From the NCBI RefSeq assembly GCF_011302915.1, contig NZ_CP049872.1, positions 2,480,001 to 2,544,000 of the forward strand: DNA of 64,000 nt, in the 5' to 3' direction. The DNA is from Thermomonas sp. HDW16. Its GTDB lineage: Bacteria > Pseudomonadota > Gammaproteobacteria > Xanthomonadales > Xanthomonadaceae. Positions 58,396 to 64,000 of the stretch are shown here, piece after piece. Numbering within the stretch: the stretch's first letter is position 1; each line of letters starts with the position of its first letter. The notes below the pieces were generated by a model. The model saw nothing but the letters and a program-made list of their open reading frames with translations, was not told the origin of the DNA and did no database searches. The position numbers were made by a program, and so were the translations under genes.

Positions 58396-59244
58396 ATGCC
58401 CATGACCCTGCGTTCTTCCCTGCTGCGCCCCGTGTTCGTGATTGCCCTCATCGCTCTGGTCGCCGGCAGCGGCTGCGCCCGGATGAAGGGCATGTTCAAG
58501 GACGAGGACAAGAACGAAGGCCTGCCGGTCAGCCAGTTGTACGACAAGGCGCATGGCTACATGGAAAGCGGGCGCTGGAGTGGCGCCAGCGAGACCTGGA
58601 GCCGCCTGGTCGCGCAATATCCGTATGGTCCGTACACCGAACAGGCCATGATGGAACAGGCCTATGCGCAGTACAAAGCCGGCAAGCACGACGACGCGGT
58701 GTCCACCATCGACCGCTTCATCCGCACCTACCCGACCCACAAGAACATCGCGTATCTCTATTACCTGCGCGGCCTGTCCAACATGGCGCGCAACACGGTG
58801 TTCCTGTCCAGGGCCTTCAAGCTGGACATGAGCAACCGCGACCTGCAGGCGCCGCAGCAGGCCTACAACGATTTCAACACGGTGGCGACGCGCTATCCGA
58901 ACAGCGCCTATGCCGCCGATGCGCGCCAGCGCATGGTGTTCCTGCGCAACGAATTCGCCCGCTTCGAGCTCAACACCGGCCTGTACTACCTGCGCCGCGG
59001 CGCCTGGGTGGCCGCCGCCGATCGCGCCACTTACCTGCTGGAAACCTATCCGCAAAGCGAATACCAGAACGATGCGGTGGCGATCCTGGGCGAGTCTTAC
59101 ACCCGCCTCGGCAATACCGTTCTGGCCGCAGATGCGCGGCGCGTGCTGGAACAGAACGACCCGCAGCATCCGTGGCTGGCCGGTCACTGGCCGCGCGGCA
59201 ACCGCTTCTACAACCGCCTGAATCCGTTCGGCGGCGACAAGTAA
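58396..59244 (+). CDS. bamD: Outer-membrane protein assembly lipoprotein BamD
   Basis: Essential BAM subunit, 282 aa. The signal and lipobox are VIALIALVAGSGC, with the lipidated Cys about residue 27. Five TPR repeats follow, including YDKAHGYMESGRWSGASETW, YTEQAMMEQAYAQYKAGKHD and YAADARQRMVFLRNEFARFE. An ATG two codons downstream (58402) is equally usable. The gene ends at a clear terminator. Confidence 0.95.
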   Translation: MPMTLRSSLLRPVFVIALIALVAGSGCARMKGMFKDEDKNEGLPVSQLYDKAHGYMESGRWSGASETWSRLVAQYPYGPYTEQAMMEQAYAQYKAGKHDDAVSTIDRFIRTYPTHKNIAYLYYLRGLSNMARNTVFLSRAFKLDMSNRDLQAPQQAYNDFNTVATRYPNSAYAADARQRMVFLRNEFARFELNTGLYYLRRGAWVAAADRATYLLETYPQSEYQNDAVAILGESYTRLGNTVLAADARRVLEQNDPQHPWLAGHWPRGNRFYNRLNPFGGDK

Positions 59245-59273
59245 GTAATCCTGCCGACAGGCTGGGCATCCGC

Positions 59274-59307
59274 AAGGCCGGAGCGAGGCATTCGCTCCGG
59301 CCTTTTT
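59274..59307 (+). terminator. Rho-independent terminator of bamD
   Basis: A 13-bp stem AAGGCCGGAGCGA / TCGCTCCGGCCTT with a GGCAT loop, then a TTT tail. It lies about 30 bp past the bamD stop on the plus strand. Confidence 0.9.
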
Positions 59308-59400
59308 CGTTCAACCCCGTTTTGGCCCGCCCCGCGTTCGTGGAAGACAGCCCCGGCACACACGCCGGCCCCATGCTGCCTACCGCACAGGATGCCACCG

Positions 59401-60834
59401 ATGACCGCGTACCTTCCCGCCCGCCTGCTATCGCTCACCGTCGCCGCGATCTTGCTGGGCGGTTGTTCCATGCACCGCGAAACGGTTTCCGAGGCGGATG
59501 CCTCCGCCACTGCGGTCGCCGCCAACATCGCCCATGAAGCCGTGGCGAAATCAGTGCCTCCACCGGCGCCACCCGCGCCCGTTGGATTGATGGCCCCGGC
59601 CGCAGCCGCAAGTGCCTCGCTGGATGCCATTGCCATCAGCGGCAGCCGCATGCGCGCAAGCAGCGAGACAAAAGCGACCGCCACCAGCAAATCGGAACGC
59701 GAAGAAGCACGACAACAGGCGCAATCCGGCACCCTGACTGCCGGCGACTACGACGACTTGCTCAATCCACGCCAGTACGCGCGTTACGCCGAGCACTACC
59801 TGCAGGAGCATGCCCAGACCGGGCTGCCCTTCGTCGATACGCGCACGCCGGTGAAGATTCGCGTGACCGGCAGGGATGGCCAACCGGTCGCCTTCGCCGA
59901 CGTCGCAACGATCGACAACCGAGGCAACACGCTGCGCCTGCCAACTGCCGCCAATGGCACTGCCGTGTTTTTCCCGTCGCTGGACGAACTACCCGAACGC
60001 CTGCAGTTCAGCGTGGATGCGAAAGGATCGCCAAGCGTGCAGCGCACGGTCGACCTGGCGCGGCTCGGAAGCGACCGCACGCTGACGGTCGAACTACCCA
60101 TCGCCGGTCACGCACCAGCCGCACTCGACCTGCTGCTGGCCATCGACACCACCGGCAGCATGGGCGACGAACTGCGCTACCTGCAGGCCGAGCTGGACAG
60201 CATCATCGCCTCCCTGCGCCGCATCCGCACGGGCACCGACATCCGCGTCGGGCTGGTGGTGTACCGCGACCAGGGCGACGAGTACGTCACCCGCACCGTC
60301 GCCTTCACCCGCGACTTGGCCGACCTGCGCCGCCAACTGGGCGAACAGCGCGCGGACGGCGGTGGCGATTATCCCGAAGCCGTGGATCGCGCCTTCGCCG
60401 ACGCCAATCGCTTCGACTGGCGCAAGGATGCGACCAAGGTGATGCTGCATGTCGCCGATGCACCGCCGCACGACGAACTCGCCGACGAAGCATGGGAACA
60501 GGCGCGGGCATTGCGCGCGCGTGGCGTGCACATCGTGCCGGTTGCCGCCAGCGGCGTGGCCGACGAAGCCCAGTACCTGATGCGCTCGATGGCCGCCCTC
60601 ACCCAGAGCCGCTACATCTTCCTGACCGACGACAGCGGCGTGGGCCTGCCGCATGCGGAACCGGACGTGCCCTGCTACATCGTCACCCGGCTGGATGGCC
60701 TGATCGAACGCGTGGTCGCATCGCTGCTGACGGGGCACCGCGTGGAGCCTCAGGCCGATGCCGTCCTGCGCCACACCGGTGACTACGATCGCGGTGTGTG
60801 CCGGTCGACCCGCCAGCCGCGCATCGCGCAATGA
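59401..60834 (+). CDS. VWA-domain lipoprotein with a TonB-receptor-plug-like motif
   Basis: 477-aa lipoprotein: signal LLSLTVAAILLGGC with lipobox Cys. An Ala/Pro-rich region holds SLDAIAISGSRMRASS, resembling the xDAIxVTGSRI start of TonB-receptor plugs. A beta-rich segment (PVKIRVTGRDGQPVAFADVAT) is carboxypeptidase-regulatory-like. The VWA domain starts near residue 242: LDLLLAIDTTGSMGDE carries the MIDAS DxTGS, with further acidic residues in RVGLVVYRDQGDEY and LHVADAPPHDE. An AGGA site 8 nt before the ATG at 59401 decides the start over the ATG at 59392. Ligand unknown. Confidence 0.8.
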   Translation: MTAYLPARLLSLTVAAILLGGCSMHRETVSEADASATAVAANIAHEAVAKSVPPPAPPAPVGLMAPAAAASASLDAIAISGSRMRASSETKATATSKSEREEARQQAQSGTLTAGDYDDLLNPRQYARYAEHYLQEHAQTGLPFVDTRTPVKIRVTGRDGQPVAFADVATIDNRGNTLRLPTAANGTAVFFPSLDELPERLQFSVDAKGSPSVQRTVDLARLGSDRTLTVELPIAGHAPAALDLLLAIDTTGSMGDELRYLQAELDSIIASLRRIRTGTDIRVGLVVYRDQGDEYVTRTVAFTRDLADLRRQLGEQRADGGGDYPEAVDRAFADANRFDWRKDATKVMLHVADAPPHDELADEAWEQARALRARGVHIVPVAASGVADEAQYLMRSMAALTQSRYIFLTDDSGVGLPHAEPDVPCYIVTRLDGLIERVVASLLTGHRVEPQADAVLRHTGDYDRGVCRSTRQPRIAQ

Positions 60835-60879
60835 TGGAATGGATCAATGCGGCCGGTTGCACGCCGACGGCATTCAGGC

Positions 60880-62514
60880 TCATCCGCGATAGCCATTGGT
60901 AATCGGATAGCGCCGCTCGCGACCGAACGCGCGGCGGCTGACCTTCGGCCCGGGCGCAGCCTGATGCCGCTTCCATTCACCGATACGCACCAATTTCAGC
61001 ACTCGGTCCACGGTAGCGGCATCGAATCCCGCCGCCACGATTTCCTCGCGCGACTGCTCCTGGTCCACGTAGCGCAACAGGATCGCGTCCAGCACGTCGT
61101 ACGGCGGCAACGAGTCCTGGTCTTTCTGGTTTTCGCGCAGTTCCGCCGACGGCGGACGCTCGATCACCGCTTCCGGAATCACCCGATCACCAACGGTGTT
61201 GCGCCAACGCGACAACGCAAATACTTCGGTCTTGTACAGATCCTTGATCGGCGCGTAGCCGCCGCACATGTCGCCATAGATCGTCGCGTAGCCCACTGCG
61301 TACTCGCTCTTGTTGCCGGTGGTCAGTAGCAGGCCGCCGAACTTGTTGGAGAGCGCCATCAGCAGCGCGCCACGGGCGCGTGACTGCAGGTTTTCCTCGG
61401 TGGTATCCACCGGCTTGCCGGCGAAGGTCTCGGCCAGCGTGTCCAGGTAGCCCTGGAAGGGTTTTTCGATGGGCAGCGCGATCAGCTTCACGCCCATCGC
61501 ATCGCATTGTTCCTGCGCGAGGTCGTTGGACATGTCCGCGGTGTAACGCGAGGGCATGCGCACGGCCGTCACGTTCTCCGGCCCCAGCGCATCGGCGGCG
61601 ATGGCCAGCACCAGCGAGGAATCGATGCCGCCGCTCAGGCCAAGCCACGCCTGCTTGAAGCCGTTCTTGTGGCAGTAGTCGCGAGTGCCGCGCACCACCG
61701 CGCGCCAGGCCAGCGCGTCGCGGCTTTCATCACCATCCTCGATCCACTTCACCGGCGCGAAACGGCGCGATGCCGGATCGAAATCGACCACCAACCACTG
61801 GTCGGTGAATGCCGCTGCGGCTGGATGCACAGTGCCATCGCCATCGGCCACCACCGATGCACCATCGAACACCAGCGCATCCTGTCCGCCGACCACGTTG
61901 AGATACGCAATCGCCGCGCCGGTCTCGCCCACGCGCTGCGCAAGCAAGGCATCGCGTTGCGCATGCTTGTCGCGCTCGAATGGCGAGGCGTTCGGTACCA
62001 GCACCAGTTGCGCGCCCGCCGCCACGGTTGAAGCAATCGGCTCGGCGAACCACAAGTCTTCGCAGATCACCACGCCGACCTGCGTGCCCTTGACCTCGAA
62101 CACGCAATCGTCGCGATCCGGATCCACGTCGAAATAACGACGTTCGTCGAACACCGCATAGTTCGGCAGTTCGCGTTTGCGGTAGGTCTGTTCGATACCG
62201 CCATCGCGCAGCACGCTGGCCGCGTTGTACACCACCGCGCCCGCCGCCTGCGGCCAGCCGACTACGGCAACGATGCCGCGCACGTTCGCGGCGATCTCGT
62301 TCAACGCGGTTTCGCAATCGCGCAGAAACGAGGGCCGGTACAGCAGGTCTTCCGGTGGATAGCCGGACAGCGCCAGTTCCGGGAACAACACGATGTCCGC
62401 TGCGTATTCGTCGCGCGCCTCGGCAATCATCCGCGCGATGCGCTCGCGATTGCCGGCCACGTCGCCGACCGGGAAATCGAACTGCGCCATCGCGATGCGG
62501 AGCGTTTGCGTCAT
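60880..62514 (-). CDS. nadE: Glutamine-dependent NAD+ synthetase
   Basis: Final step of NAD synthesis, 544 aa, with two domains. The N-terminal nitrilase/glutaminase domain has the Glu-Lys-Cys triad in LFPELALSGYPPEDLL, YRKRELPNY and VVICEDLWF. The C-terminal ligase has the PP-loop LGLSGGIDSSLVLAIAADAL and TTGNKSEYAVGYATIYGD. The ATG at 62514 gives MTQTLRIAMAQFDFPVGD. It is monocistronic or follows the sucCD unit; a terminator-like hairpin lies just upstream. Confidence 0.96.
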   Translation of the reverse strand: MTQTLRIAMAQFDFPVGDVAGNRERIARMIAEARDEYAADIVLFPELALSGYPPEDLLYRPSFLRDCETALNEIAANVRGIVAVVGWPQAAGAVVYNAASVLRDGGIEQTYRKRELPNYAVFDERRYFDVDPDRDDCVFEVKGTQVGVVICEDLWFAEPIASTVAAGAQLVLVPNASPFERDKHAQRDALLAQRVGETGAAIAYLNVVGGQDALVFDGASVVADGDGTVHPAAAAFTDQWLVVDFDPASRRFAPVKWIEDGDESRDALAWRAVVRGTRDYCHKNGFKQAWLGLSGGIDSSLVLAIAADALGPENVTAVRMPSRYTADMSNDLAQEQCDAMGVKLIALPIEKPFQGYLDTLAETFAGKPVDTTEENLQSRARGALLMALSNKFGGLLLTTGNKSEYAVGYATIYGDMCGGYAPIKDLYKTEVFALSRWRNTVGDRVIPEAVIERPPSAELRENQKDQDSLPPYDVLDAILLRYVDQEQSREEIVAAGFDAATVDRVLKLVRIGEWKRHQAAPGPKVSRRAFGRERRYPITNGYRG

Positions 62515-62535
62515 CGATGCATCCTCGAAAAATGC

Positions 62536-62560
62536 GAAGGGCCGCATGCGGCGGCCCTTC
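62536..62560 (-). terminator. Terminator hairpin downstream of sucCD
   Basis: A perfect 10-bp stem GAAGGGCCGC / GCGGCCCTTC with a 5-nt loop. On the minus strand it is followed after GCA by a TTTTT run, so it can stop transcripts from sucD about 150 bp past its stop codon. Confidence 0.7.
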
Positions 62561-62583
62561 GATGCTACTCGCTGTAAGCGAGG

Positions 62584-62710
62584 TTCGGAGCGAGCGAGAA
62601 GGCGTCAGCGGGACGCGCAGCCGGCGCGCAGGAGGCGAAGCGTACTTGAGTACGTGAGCCTCCGAGCACTGGCTGGGCGAGCCCGATCACGCCTTCGCAG
62701 CCGCTCCGAA
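62584..62710. repeat. 127-bp ERIC-like imperfect palindrome abutting sucD
   Basis: Outer arms TTCGGAGCG (62584-62592) and CGCTCCGAA (62702-62710) pair. Inside, GAAGGCGT/ACGCCTTC, CGGG/CCCG, CAGCC/GGCTG, GGAGGC/GCCTCC and the central CGTACT-TG-AGTACG pair in order. The whole folds as one long interrupted stem right after the sucD stop. Length and layout recall ERIC elements, but the sequence differs. Confidence 0.75.
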
Positions 62711-63586
62711 TTACTTGGCCAGGCGCTTGGCGATGGCCGCCCCCAGGTCACCCGGCGACTTCACCGTAGTCACGCCCGCCGCTTCCATCGCGGCGAACTT
62801 GCCTTCAGCCGTGCCCTGACCACCGGAGGCGATCGCACCGGCATGCCCCATGCGCTTGCCCTTCGGCGCGGAGGCGCCGGCGATGAAGCCGACCACCGGC
62901 TTGGTCACGTGCTTGCTGATGTACTCGGCCGCTTCTTCCTCGGCCGAACCGCCGATCTCGCCGACCATGATGATGCCTTCGGTCTGCGGGTCTTCCTGGA
63001 ACAGCTTCAGCGCGTCGATGAAGTTGGTGCCGTTGATCGGGTCGCCACCGATGCCGATGCAGGTGCTCTGGCCGAGGCCGGCATCCGTGGTCTGCTTGAC
63101 CGCTTCATAGGTCAGCGTGCCACTGCGCGAGACGATGCCAACCTTGCCCGGCATGTGGATGTGGCCCGGCATGATGCCGATCTTGCACTCACCCGGGGTG
63201 ATCACGCCGGGGCAGTTCGGGCCGACCAGCACGGTGCCCGGGTAGCCCTTCAGCGTGTTCTTCACGCGCATCATGTCCAGCACCGGGATGCCTTCGGTGA
63301 TGCAGACGATGACCTTGATGCCGGCATCAGCCGCTTCCAGGATCGCGTCGGCCGCGAACGGCGGCGGCACATAGATGACCGAGGCATCGGCACCGGTCGC
63401 CTTGACCGCTTGTTCCATGGTGTCGAACACCGGCAGGCCCAGGTGCTGGGTACCGCCCTTGCCAGGAGTGACGCCGCCCACGACCTTGGTGCCGTAGTCG
63501 AGCATCTGTTGCGCGTGGAAGGTACCCTGCGAGCCGGTGAAGCCCTGCACCAGCACCTTCGTGTTCTTGTTGATCAAAACTGCCAT
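62711..63586 (-). CDS. sucD: Succinyl-CoA synthetase alpha subunit
   Basis: Substrate-level phosphorylation step of the TCA cycle, 291 aa (E. coli 289). Rossmann CoA-binding start [37 protein letters not shown] and [17 protein letters not shown] are conserved. The phosphohistidine is in [13 protein letters not shown]. The ATG at 63586 is 23 bp after sucC. The longer open frame upstream overlaps sucC and is rejected. Confidence 0.97.
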   Translation of the reverse strand: MAVLINKNTKVLVQGFTGSQGTFHAQQMLDYGTKVVGGVTPGKGGTQHLGLPVFDTMEQAVKATGADASVIYVPPPFAADAILEAADAGIKVIVCITEGIPVLDMMRVKNTLKGYPGTVLVGPNCPGVITPGECKIGIMPGHIHMPGKVGIVSRSGTLTYEAVKQTTDAGLGQSTCIGIGGDPINGTNFIDALKLFQEDPQTEGIIMVGEIGGSAEEEAAEYISKHVTKPVVGFIAGASAPKGKRMGHAGAIASGGQGTAEGKFAAMEAAGVTTVKSPGDLGAAIAKRLAK

Positions 63587-63609
63587 TTCGGATTCCTCGA
63601 AGGTGTGGA

Positions 63610-64000
63610 TCAGGCGGCGTTGGCGACGGCCGCAACCGCCTTCTTCGCGCCATCGTTGATGTCGTCGGCCGGGGTGATGGCCAGGCCGGAGTTCTTCAGC
63701 AGTTCCTTGCCGGCATCCACATTGGTGCCTTCCAGGCGCACGATCACCGGCACCTTGACGCCCACTTCCTTGACCGCGGCGATGATGCCCTCGGCGATCA
63801 TGTCGCAACGGACGATGCCGCCGAAGATGTTGACGAAGATCGCCTTCACCGTCGGCGAGCGCAGGATCAGCTTGAACGCTTCGGTGACCTTCTCCTTGTT
63901 GGCGCCGCCGCCGACGTCGAGGAAGTTGGCCGGCTCGCCGCCGTTCAACTTGATCACGTCCATCGTCGCCATCGCCAAACCGGCGCCGTTGACCATGCAG
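63610..64000 (-). CDS. sucC: Succinyl-CoA synthetase beta subunit, C-terminal part
   Basis: The window edge cuts the gene; about 129 C-terminal residues are visible, starting [18 protein letters not shown]. This is the beta-subunit C-terminal domain: [20 protein letters not shown] and [19 protein letters not shown] match the conserved segments that bind the alpha subunit. The ATP-grasp half lies outside. It precedes sucD by 23 bp in the usual sucCD order. Confidence 0.95.
   Translation of the reverse strand, partial: CMVNGAGLAMATMDVIKLNGGEPANFLDVGGGANKEKVTEAFKLILRSPTVKAIFVNIFGGIVRCDMIAEGIIAAVKEVGVKVPVIVRLEGTNVDAGKELLKNSGLAITPADDINDGAKKAVAAVANAA

Overview
The window is chromosomal DNA from a GC-rich gammaproteobacterium, most likely a member of the Xanthomonadaceae/Lysobacteraceae (Lysobacter, Thermomonas, Luteimonas and relatives). 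The pointers are the pilG-pilH-pilI-pilJ-chpA twitching cluster next to gshB and a tonB-like gene, a YebC protein starting [11 protein letters not shown], kup lying between ruvA and ruvB, and the strong codon bias that produces long antisense ORFs. These are family-level recognitions from memory; no database was searched. Almost everything is core genome: I see no prophage, insertion sequence, CRISPR array, rRNA or integrase, and no gene-free gap reaches 300 bp (the longest, about 196 bp, lies between nadE and sucD).

Layout. 1-5.8 kb (minus): type IV pilus chemosensory operon pilGHIJ-chpA, with chpA cut by the window edge, behind a TTGACA promoter. 5.9-7.8 kb (plus): gshB and tonB. 7.8-14.1 kb (minus): mrcB, yoaA helicase, a VOC protein, tsaB and a secreted unknown. 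14.2-16.3 kb (plus): a two-module GT2-GT4 glycosyltransferase. 16.3-22.5 kb (minus): hrpA and relA. 22.5 kb (plus): dps. 23.2-25.0 kb (minus): DUF2167 protein, membrane unknown and membrane-anchored J-domain protein in one tight cluster. 25.2-27.0 kb (plus): recQ. 27.1-38.9 kb (minus): one co-directional run yebC-ruvC-ruvA-kup-ruvB-ybgC-tolQ-tolR-tolA-tolB-pal-cpoB-queE-queC-tRNA-Lys, joining Holliday-junction processing, the Tol-Pal envelope machine and queuosine precursor synthesis. 38.9-43.3 kb: alpha/beta hydrolase, metallophosphoesterase and PQQ glucose dehydrogenase. 43.3-47.2 kb (minus): GNAT, aspS, a GGDEF protein and an FmdB zinc ribbon. 47.3-51.7 kb: SIMPL protein, ABC-F ATPase and a KefB/YbaL-type antiporter. 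51.7-56.0 kb: clpB behind a sigma-32-type promoter, then an M20 peptidase and a GIY-YIG protein. 56.0-59.2 kb: DUF4166-pgeF-rluD divergent from bamD. 59.4-64.0 kb: VWA lipoprotein, nadE, sucD and the 3' part of sucC.

The most unusual signal is a pair of inverted-repeat elements built on a shared 23-nt arm (core GTGTCAGGGACAATTTC and its inverse). One lies inside yoaA and one inside hrpA. Each reads through in the same frame and adds an 18- or 27-residue peptide (MVSGTIS...EIVPDTIS) to a helicase. They look like REPIN-type mobile palindromes tolerated as protein insertions. Other non-genic structure includes a TTTGGCG heptamer array between tolB and pal, a 127-bp ERIC-like palindrome directly behind sucD, and several clear terminators.
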